Assembly: GCF_015732155.1 (NCBI RefSeq)
Contig: NZ_WIQK01000001.1
Coordinates: 778,501 to 842,500, forward strand
Length of the DNA stretch: 64,000 nt
Source of the DNA: Pectinatus sottacetonis
GTDB taxonomy: Bacteria > Bacillota > Negativicutes > Selenomonadales > Selenomonadaceae
Direction of reading: 5' to 3'
The notes beneath the pieces were generated by a model. It did no database searches, had not been told where the DNA came from, and worked only from the letters and a program-made list of their open reading frames with translations. Shown one piece after another: positions 36,095 through 46,855 of the stretch. The translations under genes were made by a program, and so were the position numbers. Position 1 is the first letter of the stretch. The number at the start of each line of letters is the position of its first letter.

Positions 36095-37486
36095 TCATTT
36101 ATTTTTTACCTTATATTCATATGCCTTTTGCACGAATCTTTTTGCTGCTTCCATAGTACCCAAAAAATGTAAATGCAAATATGATGCTATGATATTTTTC
36201 TTGGAATATCCTGCCTTGTATCTACTGTTAGTCCTGTTTTTAGTAAAAATAAAAGCCCAGGGAAAAGCAGCTGTATCAGCAGGAGTCTTCTGCACGGAAA
36301 AATGGAATTCATGTCCCCGTATAGTTTCGCCCCTGCGAACCAGACTATTATCAGACAAAGCCTGTGCTGTTACATATCCTACCGTCTGAAGCTTGCGCTG
36401 CATAACAGCCTCAGCAGGAATTACTCCCGCCATCTTCCATATCTTACCAGCAAAATCAACGATATTATTCATCAAATACATATAGCCGCCACATTCAGCA
36501 TAAACAGGCATATCATTATCGGCTGCCTGTCGTAACGATTTCAGCATGGACAAATTAGCAGAAAGTTCTTTCACAAACAGTTCGGGAAACCCGCCCCCTA
36601 AAATGAGTGCATCACAATCAGGTATTTTCCTGTCGGCCAGCGGGCTGAAAAACTCTATTTCCGCTCCCAGCCGTCTTAATACATCAAGCCCGGCCGCATA
36701 ATAAAAAGAAAATGCCTTGTCACGTGCTACAGCAATCTTTACTTTAGGTACTTCACTCCTACATGGAAAAATATCATTTTGTTCTGCTGTCAAAGGAGGT
36801 GCGCTCCGGGCTATTTCCAATAGCGCCGGCAAATCTATCTGGGTAGATATCTTTTCAGCAATATAGGTTATTTTTCCTGCTGTATCTTTTTCTCCAGCGG
36901 GAGTCAGTCCCAGATGACGTTCCGGCATCTGCATTTTTTCATCGCGTCTTACAGCACCCAATACCGGAATACCAAGCTTCATCATCGCTTCACGAATCAT
37001 TGCTTCATGGGTACTTGAACCCAGACAATTTAAAATTGTCCCAGCAAAATTTACATCCCTGTCATACATTTTAAAACCAAGTGCCAACGCCGCTGCGCTT
37101 TCTCCCATAGCCCGACAGTTTATCACCATTACTACCGGAGCTTTTAAACTTTTTGCCAATTCTGCTGTTGAGCTGACTCCATTTCTGCCCCCATCATACA
37201 GCCCCATTACTCCCTCAATAACAGCAATGTCAGCATCCCGACCGGCAGCAATAAAGAGGTCGCTTATTTTTTCATTGCTGACCAGCCATGTATCAAGATT
37301 ATGTCCCGGTCTTCCTGCCGCTAGTGTATGATAAGATGGATCTATATAATCTGGTCCTATTTTAAATGGCTGTACCTGCAGACTTTTATTATTCAGTGCC
37401 GCCATTATGCCTGTAACTACTGTTGTTTTCCCTGAGCTGCTCTGCGGTGCAGCTAAAACAATGCGGGGAATTTTATACTCTGCCAT
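36095..37486 (-). CDS. cbiA: cobyrinate a,c-diamide synthase
   Basis: 463 aa from the ATG at 37486, which has AGCAGG 7 bp upstream; an in-frame ATG at 37504 lacks a ribosome site and lies inside cbiC. ATP-dependent amidation of cobyrinate at a and c. P-loop GSSGKTTVVTGIMAAL near 14-29, VIEGVMGLYDGG near 92, GATase Cys in YAECGGYMYL near 333 and His in HEFHFS. It overlaps or abuts cbiC, so the two are translationally coupled. Confidence 0.94.
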   Translation of the reverse strand: MAEYKIPRIVLAAPQSSSGKTTVVTGIMAALNNKSLQVQPFKIGPDYIDPSYHTLAAGRPGHNLDTWLVSNEKISDLFIAAGRDADIAVIEGVMGLYDGGRNGVSSTAELAKSLKAPVVMVINCRAMGESAAALALGFKMYDRDVNFAGTILNCLGSSTHEAMIREAMMKLGIPVLGAVRRDEKMQMPERHLGLTPAGEKDTAGKITYIAEKISTQIDLPALLEIARSAPPLTAEQNDIFPCRSEVPKVKIAVARDKAFSFYYAAGLDVLRRLGAEIEFFSPLADRKIPDCDALILGGGFPELFVKELSANLSMLKSLRQAADNDMPVYAECGGYMYLMNNIVDFAGKIWKMAGVIPAEAVMQRKLQTVGYVTAQALSDNSLVRRGETIRGHEFHFSVQKTPADTAAFPWAFIFTKNRTNSRYKAGYSKKNIIASYLHLHFLGTMEAAKRFVQKAYEYKVKNK

Positions 37487-37490
37487 ACCC

Positions 37491-38123
37491 TTACCTGCTG
37501 TCATTAATCAAATACATCACAGCATTTACGCACGATGCTGCTATTGGGCTGCCGCCTTTGGTTCCCTCTACCGTTATATAAGGAACTTTAGAACGTTCCA
37601 CAAGTTCTTTCTTTGATTCAGCTGCTCCGACAAATCCCACAGGTGTTCCCACTATTGCTGCCGGCCGAATTTCTTCCTCATCCATCATTCGTAATACTTC
37701 AAATAAGGCCGTAGGTGCATTGCCTATGGCAACTATAGAATCATTCAGCTTTTTGCCAAAATTGCGCATAGCAGCCATTGAGCGGGTTATTTTTTCCTTT
37801 TTAGCTAATTGTGCAATTTCCGGATCAGCCACCTTACAAAAAACTTCTCCCCCAAATGAATTCAGTTTTCTCTTATTAATCCCAGTCCTTACCATTTCCA
37901 CATCTGTAAATATATTGCAACCGCTGTTTAATGCCCTTTTCATGGAATTAATGGCATTATTATCTATCTTTATAACATTGGCATAATCCACATCACCGGA
38001 TGCATGTATCATCCGTGAATATAATTTAACTTCATCATCCGTTAATTTCAATAAAGTCAGATAAGGAGCAATTATTTCCATACTGCGGTTTTCAATTGCC
38101 ATTGGTTCTTTTATAAAATCCAT
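37491..38123 (-). CDS. cbiC: precorrin-8X methylmutase (cobalt-precorrin-8 type)
   Basis: 210 aa. Moves the C-11 methyl to C-12 to give (cobalt-)hydrogenobyrinate. The catalytic His is H43 in MIHASGDVDY; the NIFTDVEMVRTGINK and GVPVGFVGAAESKEL-type motifs are present (here GTPVGFVGAAESKKEL). It is the first gene of the cbiC-cbiA pair. Nothing like a cobalamin riboswitch is visible upstream. Confidence 0.94.
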   Translation of the reverse strand: MDFIKEPMAIENRSMEIIAPYLTLLKLTDDEVKLYSRMIHASGDVDYANVIKIDNNAINSMKRALNSGCNIFTDVEMVRTGINKRKLNSFGGEVFCKVADPEIAQLAKKEKITRSMAAMRNFGKKLNDSIVAIGNAPTALFEVLRMMDEEEIRPAAIVGTPVGFVGAAESKKELVERSKVPYITVEGTKGGSPIAASCVNAVMYLINDSR

Positions 38124-38186
38124 CTAAAAATCCTCCCTGTACTATTTATTTTAATAGTATAATAATATTTACCTACCTATATTAAT

Positions 38187-38327
38187 AAAAAGGGGACTGT
38201 CACATTATAACATCGGCTTCATAAAGGTGCGCGCGGCTCCATTCCTTCTCCATCTTTTAAATAAGAGTAGAGGGAATAGAATGGTGCATATTTATAAACA
38301 AAATGTTTATATGTAACAGCCCTTTTC
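38187..38327. repeat. nested palindromic intergenic element between gyrB and cbiC
   Basis: About 140 bp. Outer arms (AAAAAGGGGACTGTCACATT and, complementary at the far end, AAAAGGGCTGTTACATATAA) enclose inner arms around CCATTC/GAATGG and a small palindrome TATAAACAAAATGTTTATA. The whole segment could fold into one long hairpin. It fills the gap after gyrB and can serve as a terminator, but its size suggests a MITE-like repeat or a small RNA. The arm core AAAAGGGCTGT is shared with the terminator at 9108-9152. Confidence 0.6.
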
Positions 38328-38329
38328 TT

Positions 38330-40336
<2,007 letters not shown>

Positions 40337-40424
40337 CTAAAATTAAATAGCTATCTTAATATATTTTATCATTTTTTAGTAATTTTATCAATCAATGCCT
40401 TTTCCTACATTTTCTGCAGCAGCT

Positions 40425-41615
40425 TTAATAAGCCTCACGCCGTGTAAAGCGGACAAAAGCACTTGTTATAATCATAATTATCCCTGCAACGATAAAAACG
40501 TCTTTTAGCCCCCAATATGTTCCAACTGTTCCTCCCAGGAGAGGCCCGGCCATTGAACCAAGCTGCTGCGCCGAAAAAAACATGCCAAAAATACTCCCTC
40601 GCACAGAACTCTTTGTATTATTAGCCAGAACGGCACTTATAGAAGGATTAATCCCCGCAAAAAACAGGCCATTGGCAAACTGCATAATTGCAAATAATAC
40701 CAGACTGTTGGGAATAGACTGTATCAGCATACAGATACCCGCTCCTCCCATAGCCAAGTACATTGTCTTGCCAAAAGATTTTTTTTGCCCCATTCTACCC
40801 CAAACCGGCGCGGCAATAGACGCAGCAATACCCCCCAAAGAAAAAACAGCTCCAGCAATTAATATTATATTATCCATGCTGCCACGAAGCTGTGCCACAT
40901 AAAGAGTTATTATCGGCTGCAAGATTAAAATAACCATTTGTACTAATACGGCCAAAATAAGCATTTGTCGGATAACTGGTTCCTTTAATAAATCCATTTG
41001 TCGTGTCTGGCGTCTATTCGGAATATCACCTGGCTCCCGCGGTGGTTCAGGAACAAAAAATATTATTATCAAAGATATAGTAAACAATGCCACCCCTGCA
41101 ATCATAAAAGACGCTCTCATCCCAAATACCTCTGCCAGAATTCCTCCTAGCAATGGCCCTATAACACCTCCGCTGGTAAGCGCTGCCTGCATAACGCCCA
41201 GACTGAAACCTAGCTTTTCTGCTGGTACTGTAGCTGAAACAATGGCCAACTCAGCTGCCCATAATCCAGCAGCAAATCCCTGTAGTACCCTAACCATGAA
41301 TAATTGTTCTGGTGAAGTAACTATCCCTCCCAGAAAATAAGTAACAGCAAGACCTGTACTGGCACGTACAGCCATCATTTTTCGTCCTTTTCTATCCGCA
41401 ATTTTCCCCCAAATAGGTGCCATAATCGCACCTATGAGAAATGCAATAGAAAAAATTGCTCCATTCCACATATTCACATCAGCTTTACTTACCCCTAATT
41501 CCTGCATAAGATAAAGCGGCAGAAAAGGAATAAGCATTGTATAACTAGCTGACATTAACACCACACTGCATGTCAAAACGGCCAAGACGACTTTCCAGCT
41601 TCGCCCCGTTCTCAT
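40425..41615 (-). CDS. MFS drug/metabolite exporter
   Basis: 396 aa with 12 predicted transmembrane helices. MFS motif A is WGKIADRKGRKMMAVRA near 66-82; the second-half equivalent WGRMGQKKSFGK is near 274. The family resembles DHA1 proton-drug antiporters (YfmO/NorA group). I start at the ATG at 41615 with GGAGGGG upstream. It lies 53 bp after the VanW gene on the same strand. The substrate cannot be predicted. Confidence 0.87.
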   Translation of the reverse strand: MRTGRSWKVVLAVLTCSVVLMSASYTMLIPFLPLYLMQELGVSKADVNMWNGAIFSIAFLIGAIMAPIWGKIADRKGRKMMAVRASTGLAVTYFLGGIVTSPEQLFMVRVLQGFAAGLWAAELAIVSATVPAEKLGFSLGVMQAALTSGGVIGPLLGGILAEVFGMRASFMIAGVALFTISLIIIFFVPEPPREPGDIPNRRQTRQMDLLKEPVIRQMLILAVLVQMVILILQPIITLYVAQLRGSMDNIILIAGAVFSLGGIAASIAAPVWGRMGQKKSFGKTMYLAMGGAGICMLIQSIPNSLVLFAIMQFANGLFFAGINPSISAVLANNTKSSVRGSIFGMFFSAQQLGSMAGPLLGGTVGTYWGLKDVFIVAGIIMIITSAFVRFTRREAY

Positions 41616-41668
41616 AAAGTATACCCCTCCAAAATATATAAACATAAAAACACCTATTTCACGAAACT

Positions 41669-42898
41669 TCAATAACTGTCTGTATGTAAAAATTCTCTTT
41701 TTTTAACTGTTCCATTTTCTAAATATAAGCGATAGGCTGAGGCAGAACCATTGCCATTACGAAAACTTCTCAAAATTATATGATATTTATTTACATCACG
41801 GCTGCTGCCCAGAATAAATATAGTAATGGAAGACTTATTAACATGCGAGTATATATATATCGCATCATGCAGATTATTCCTGAATTTGAAATCAATAACA
41901 CCATAAGCTACTGTTGCGTCTAAGGCTATAGGTACATATTCCGCTGGAAAATAATGTGCTGTCCTTGATACCGAAGTCAATCCCGCTAATAAAATTGCAT
42001 CATAAAGTGTCGAACTGACCTGACAGACTCCACCGCCAATTCCCGGAACAACTTTCCCATTTATTATTACCGGTGCTTCTTTATACCCCTCGGCTATCAG
42101 CCTGGGACCTACTGTATTATTAAAGGAAAAAACTGTTTCTGGCTCAACCAATGTTCCCGAAAGATTGCGTGCCGCTACTAAAATATTTTTATTTCGGTTA
42201 GTTGCATAAGCACTAAAACTTGTAGTATATGATGCCAGAATAGTATTCATCTGCTGAAGTTTTTTCTGCGATATTTTAGGAGGAATATCTTCAACCGGTA
42301 TATCAATTATCTGCGGATAATTTTCTTCCTTTAACTTTGCCGTTACAGCTGCTGTCAATTTTTTATCAGCTACTTTTCTCCCTATTTTTTCGGCCTTTAT
42401 TTTTATTGTATTATTTTCCACATAGCAATATGCATCAGTAGGTGCAACATATAACTTATTGTCAATCTGCTTTAATATAGCATTTAACTTATTTTTATTG
42501 TATTTTATCACCAACGGAACATTTTTCCCATAATAACTGCAAATAAACTTATCAATGGCATCCTTAAAAAAGTTACCGCTCGTCCCAATCATAGCCGCTT
42601 CATCAGCTGTTTTCCTGCTATCATATGACAAATCTATATCTGCTGCCATTATTTTTCTTACTGTATTTTTATATCGAAGAATAATAACTCCTCCAGCAAT
42701 ATGTTCCTGAAAAAATTTGTCCAGCCGTTCCTTAGCTGTTTTTTTATCCAGTCCCGACAAATCTATCTTTCCCGAATGAACACCATTAGCTATTCCCGGT
42801 GCATTTTTAATAGCTAATACAGACGAACTCCCTACAACTACAAGTATTAATATAAGAATTGTTATGATTTTTAATAAGTTCCTGTAAATTTTCTTCAA
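41669..42898 (-). CDS. VanW/YoaR-family peptidoglycan-binding-like protein
   Basis: 409 aa. An N-terminal membrane anchor (about 8-28) is followed by a PG_binding_4-like domain (about 35-215) and a VanW domain (about 235-400, with EPETVFSFNNTVGPR, GGGVCQVSSTLYDA and RTAHYFPAEYVP). I choose TTG at 42898 because it lies behind a GGGGGG box; an upstream start would precede the anchor with unrelated residues. Such proteins sit in the cell envelope; their biochemical role is not known. Confidence 0.87.
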   Translation of the reverse strand: MKKIYRNLLKIITILILILVVVGSSSVLAIKNAPGIANGVHSGKIDLSGLDKKTAKERLDKFFQEHIAGGVIILRYKNTVRKIMAADIDLSYDSRKTADEAAMIGTSGNFFKDAIDKFICSYYGKNVPLVIKYNKNKLNAILKQIDNKLYVAPTDAYCYVENNTIKIKAEKIGRKVADKKLTAAVTAKLKEENYPQIIDIPVEDIPPKISQKKLQQMNTILASYTTSFSAYATNRNKNILVAARNLSGTLVEPETVFSFNNTVGPRLIAEGYKEAPVIINGKVVPGIGGGVCQVSSTLYDAILLAGLTSVSRTAHYFPAEYVPIALDATVAYGVIDFKFRNNLHDAIYIYSHVNKSSITIFILGSSRDVNKYHIILRSFRNGNGSASAYRLYLENGTVKKREFLHTDSY

Positions 42899-42960
42899 AA
42901 AATTCCCCCCGCTGAAAATAAATTTATTTTCAGCTAAAGTCAAAGCTTAGTAATTTTATA

Positions 42961-43000
42961 GATTATAAAAGCTCCTGTTTTCGCAGGAGCTTTTATAATC
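42961..43000. terminator. bidirectional terminator
   Basis: Perfect 17-bp stem GATTATAAAAGCTCCTG with its complement around TTTTCG. It separates the PRC-barrel gene from the VanW-MFS pair. Confidence 0.88.
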
Positions 43001-43012
43001 ATCATTTAGAAT

Positions 43013-43912
43013 TTATTTCACATTCATTGACAGTTCAATAAATTTATTCGCTAATTTAGCTTTCTGTAAAACTTCTTCTGTTATCTCTGCCCCTTCATCA
43101 ACGATAACAATTCCGTTATCTGTTGTTATTCGGCGAGTAGACTTTTTACCTAAAAGGAACCGGCGATGGCGATCTTCTGCTGAACTAGCAGTAACCGAAG
43201 CTTCATTTTTTTCTTCTCCGGCAATAGACTGATTTGGTTTTATTGCATCGGATTTATGCTTAACAGGTTCCTGTTTTTCTTCTGTTTTCTTTTCTTCTAC
43301 CTTTTTTTCTTCTTCATTTTTTATCGGAAATTTTTTCTCAGGTTTAACAGTTTTTGACACTGATTTTTCTTCTTTATCCATTGTTTCTGCTGGTGTTTTA
43401 TCATCAGCTGACGCATTTTTTTGCGGTAATGACTTACTTTTATCAGGCACTTCACTTTCGATAATAGTAACTTCTTTACCAAAAATAGAAATTTCATCAG
43501 CAGTAATTTCTTTCTTGTCACTACCATCCTTTGTATCTACAATTACTTTTGCAATACTGCCGTCATCTTCAATAAAAATATCAGATACAACACCTTTAAT
43601 AGTCCCGCCTTTAGTTATAGCCTTAGTACCCACAATACGGATATTCTGATCAAGGAATGGTTCATAATCAGCTGCATCATCCAATGTCAAAATGTCCTCG
43701 CTGCTGGTAATAGTTATCGCATCATGTCCAATTGCCACAACTGATTCATACTGCAGGATTTTGACTCCACGGTACCAATCTTCGTCTTCTATAATTATAG
43801 CTGCCACCCTGCCGTTTTCTGCATCAATCAATAATGACTTACTTACGCCTAATTCTCGTCCTTCAGTAATACTGATAATAGGCAACCCTAAAAATTCTTC
43901 ACTCTTTTTCAT
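43013..43912 (-). CDS. PRC-barrel domain protein with charged linker
   Basis: 299 aa. Two PRC-barrel-like domains occupy about 1-75 and 80-160 (LGLPIISITEGRELGVSKSL; GTIKGVVSDIFIEDDGSIAK). A low-complexity Lys/Glu/Pro segment runs from about 160 to 240, and a short conserved C-terminal piece (HRRFLLGKKSTRRI, IVDEGAEITEEVL) closes the protein. PRC barrels act in RNA processing (RimM) or as small regulatory domains; the C-terminal piece resembles segments that mark cell-envelope or photosystem PRC proteins. Good AGGAGG box. Confidence 0.8.
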   Translation of the reverse strand: MKKSEEFLGLPIISITEGRELGVSKSLLIDAENGRVAAIIIEDEDWYRGVKILQYESVVAIGHDAITITSSEDILTLDDAADYEPFLDQNIRIVGTKAITKGGTIKGVVSDIFIEDDGSIAKVIVDTKDGSDKKEITADEISIFGKEVTIIESEVPDKSKSLPQKNASADDKTPAETMDKEEKSVSKTVKPEKKFPIKNEEEKKVEEKKTEEKQEPVKHKSDAIKPNQSIAGEEKNEASVTASSAEDRHRRFLLGKKSTRRITTDNGIVIVDEGAEITEEVLQKAKLANKFIELSMNVK

Positions 43913-44138
43913 ACAAATAAATCCTCCTGTATTATTATATTTATAAATTCACCTAAATCTCCTACGAATAAAACTGCAAAGCTTCTGCCTCATAGATAAT
44001 CAAACCATAAAATCTTCGTCATCTTTACAGCCCGACTCCATAGTTTTCATATATATTTACTTGCGCTGTAATTCTCCCACCTTATTCATAATTAACTCTT
44101 GTGTATGAGGTGTCTATTCACTAATTATTAGAGCATCT
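43913..44138. other. intergenic region, nothing identified
   Basis: 226 bp between two minus-strand genes; no gene or clear hairpin is seen. Confidence 0.4.
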
Positions 44139-45284
44139 CTATTGTGCCTGTTGCAAAAAACTTTCCGGTATATTATCAAATGGTATTGTTGCCATATTAT
44201 GCTCAGCAAGAATACATTGTAATCGTCGTAAATAATGAATCTGAGCTTTGAAATTTTGCTGCAACTGGACATTATTTTTTACCACTGGTAGATAATATGC
44301 CTTTTTCAGCATATTCACAGCCTCATCATATGCTCCAAATTTTTTATAAATATTATTCATTTCAATACAAATAAACGGTGCATATTCACTTTTATAATAT
44401 CTTTCCAGTGCTTTTTCTAACGAATATAAAGCTCCAGAAAAATCATTTTCCTTATTTTTATCATAAATAAATCCAATTATATCATCAATTGAAACCAGTT
44501 TATCTATAAATACAGTCAGCTGTTCTTTTTTCTCATGTGATAACTTTAAATTTGAGTTGTTAACACGAGCTTGTCTTATTGGTACAGGTAAATTATATTT
44601 TTTGTGTTTTGCCGCTGTATTGTAATGAGATAATATTTTTTTCTGCTGGCTTTCAGTTAATCTTTTTGGGGGTTTTACCGGTAGGACAGGAACAAACTCT
44701 TTATTCTTTCTGGCTACAAGCCGCTTAATAGTTTCACAGTCAGCCTTTCTTTTCTCTATACGCAGCTGCTCAAGTTTATCTCCACTATTTTTTATCTTGA
44801 CATTTCTTTCTTCCAGAGACCTGCTGCATTCATGTAATATTGACACATCACTAACAAGTGCAGGCAGACAAACAGCAATTTCCCTTTTTTCTTTATAATT
44901 CACATCATCTATAAACATTTTTTCTGGATTATCCTGCTCTGTCGACAGGCTCTCACAAGCGGTAGCTGCCTCATTATCAGCAGTTTTGCATAATTCATGC
45001 TTCCTCATCTTATGTAATAAAAGCTTTTTATTATAAATTGTAGCGATTATTGCCCCAGTGGACACTATCCCGGCAATAATCACATTATAAGGAATTATAA
45101 AATATCTTTCCAGCGGCCAGATGATAATACACATCCCGAAAGATAATAGTGCTGCCAAAAAAATAGCTTTAATTTCTAACTCAAGCTTAAAAAAAGCAAC
45201 AACTTTATGTATAAAAAAAACACTTATAAAAATTATAACTGCAGATATCCCCAAAAATACTGCCAGCATTATTAACAACCTCAT
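44139..45284 (-). CDS. membrane protein with C-terminal TPR-like helices, unknown function
   Basis: 381 aa. Two to three transmembrane helices lie in the first ~75 residues, then a charged linker, a basic helix-rich region (about 170-225, RKADCETIKRLVARK), and a C-terminal ~120 residues with TPR-like helix pairs (DFSGALYSLEKALERYYKS; GAYDEAVNMLKKAYYLP). I do not recognise a family. It stands alone, facing away from the next gene. Confidence 0.65.
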   Translation of the reverse strand: MRLLIMLAVFLGISAVIIFISVFFIHKVVAFFKLELEIKAIFLAALLSFGMCIIIWPLERYFIIPYNVIIAGIVSTGAIIATIYNKKLLLHKMRKHELCKTADNEAATACESLSTEQDNPEKMFIDDVNYKEKREIAVCLPALVSDVSILHECSRSLEERNVKIKNSGDKLEQLRIEKRKADCETIKRLVARKNKEFVPVLPVKPPKRLTESQQKKILSHYNTAAKHKKYNLPVPIRQARVNNSNLKLSHEKKEQLTVFIDKLVSIDDIIGFIYDKNKENDFSGALYSLEKALERYYKSEYAPFICIEMNNIYKKFGAYDEAVNMLKKAYYLPVVKNNVQLQQNFKAQIHYLRRLQCILAEHNMATIPFDNIPESFLQQAQ

Positions 45285-45489
45285 TGAAATATAAATTAAC
45301 TATTTTATTTTACAACGTATACATTTATTTTGCAATTACCAACATACATATTATAAATGCTTTTAATATTTTTTATAAAATAATCATATTCTGAGCATTT
45401 CTTTTATGTCAATTCAGTATAATCAGTGTGTATATGCTATAATATTTTATATATTATAGCATCTTAAATACAAATCAAAGGAGATTTTT

Positions 45490-46194
45490 ATGAACAACAG
45501 GGATTTTCACGCACTAACTCACCTTGTTATCGATTCGCAGATAAAACCGCCCCTTTCTTTATTTGCAAAAGGTTTTGATGATTGGCATGTAAGGGCTCGA
45601 CTGGCACATTTTCTTATAATGCCCCAATTTAATAAAAAACAGGAGTCAATTGAACTATTCCGTTCAGTAGTTGAAGCTGAAGTAAATCCAAACTCTTCAG
45701 AAGATATTGAAGAAAAGATTTATGCCTTGCAGCACTTAAGTCTGATATTAAGGGATGACAAACTACTGGATGATGCACTCCACTATATAAATCTGTCTAT
45801 AGAACTAGTGGAAGAATATGACTTCCTATATAAATATATATTACGCGGTGAAATATGGGCTGATAGGTGGAACATTCTCATCCGTCAGCATAAAACTGAC
45901 CTAGCCGTAGACGAAGTAGAAGATAAAATAACAGCCTATAGTCATCTGCCGATAAAAAACATAAGTTATCTTTACTATGGATATCGTTTTTTAGCTCAGC
46001 TTGCCGCTGCCAACTTCCATACAGCCGATGCCATAGAAATGATGAAAAAGGCTCTTTCCTATATGGCTGTCCCTGAACAAAATAAAAAAGCTTTAGAGAA
46101 AGCCATGAGTGCCACCCATGATAATGCCTCGTGGATACTACAAGAAATAGATAAAGCAACTCCTCTTCCTGCATCAATAAAATGGGATATTTAA
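45490..46194 (+). CDS. TPR-like cytosolic protein, unknown function
   Basis: 234 aa, all helical. Repeats with TPR spacing include EKIYALQHLSLILRDDKLLDDALHYINLSI and RFLAQLAAANFHTADAIEMMKKALSYM. No signal or membrane segment. An AAAGGAG box precedes the ATG. It lies 130 bp upstream of rpsO on the same strand; cotranscription is possible. No family name can be given. Confidence 0.65.
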   Translation: MNNRDFHALTHLVIDSQIKPPLSLFAKGFDDWHVRARLAHFLIMPQFNKKQESIELFRSVVEAEVNPNSSEDIEEKIYALQHLSLILRDDKLLDDALHYINLSIELVEEYDFLYKYILRGEIWADRWNILIRQHKTDLAVDEVEDKITAYSHLPIKNISYLYYGYRFLAQLAAANFHTADAIEMMKKALSYMAVPEQNKKALEKAMSATHDNASWILQEIDKATPLPASIKWDI

Positions 46195-46323
46195 GATATT
46201 TTTATTTACAGTTGCTTTATTTTGTGATATATTTTTTAAGAAATATTTTATATCCTTTGACGCGGTTTCCGAAACTCCAACGGCTGCCTGGTCAATAGGT
46301 AAAACAAATTTAGGAGGATTCTT

Positions 46324-46602
46324 ATGCTTACACAAGAACAAAAATTGCAAGTTATTCAAGACAACGCCACTCATGAAGGTGACACTGGATCACCAGAAGT
46401 TCAGATTGCGCTTTTAACATCGCGTATTATTTATCTTACTGAACATTTAAAGGCAAACAAAAAAGACTTTCATTCCCGCCGCGGCTTATTAAAAATGGTT
46501 GGGCATCGCCGCAGACTTTTAGCTTATCTACACGATAAAGATATTGAACGTTATCGTGCTATCTTGAAGAAATTAAATATTGGTAAAGCTAATAAAAGAT
46601 AA
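46324..46602 (+). CDS. rpsO: 30S ribosomal protein S15
   Basis: 92 aa, three more than the usual 89. Binds 16S rRNA helix 20-22 and the 7SK-like junction early in 30S assembly. Family motifs [37 protein letters not shown] and RRRLLAYL are intact. GGAGG box 8 bp before ATG. The classic rpsO-pnp order follows. Its 130-bp leader may hold an S15 autoregulatory fold, which I cannot define. Confidence 0.96.
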   Translation: MLTQEQKLQVIQDNATHEGDTGSPEVQIALLTSRIIYLTEHLKANKKDFHSRRGLLKMVGHRRRLLAYLHDKDIERYRAILKKLNIGKANKR

Positions 46603-46676
46603 TTCATTAAAACTTAGTTTTTCTTTCGTTTTGCAAAATAGGTTTTAATTATACGAGCCGACATTAGCAATTATCG

Positions 46677-46725
46677 AAAAGGCGGGGCTGTTGTCTATTG
46701 TATAATGGGCACGTCTCGCTTTTTG
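46677..46725 (+). terminator. terminator between rpsO and pnp
   Basis: AAAAGGCGGGGC pairs (with two G-U pairs) to GTCTCGCTTTTT; the long loop contains partial pairing. It lies about 75 bp after rpsO. Confidence 0.65.
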
Positions 46726-46855
46726 TATTTTAATTTTACAATAATTAACCGCAGCGTGTTCAGTGGATGGTGAAATGTTTGTTTGATATTTTTATTAAAC
46801 AGGTATTTCACTGTTTACTGTGCACATTTGCTGCAAAAATTTTAGGAGGCAACTT

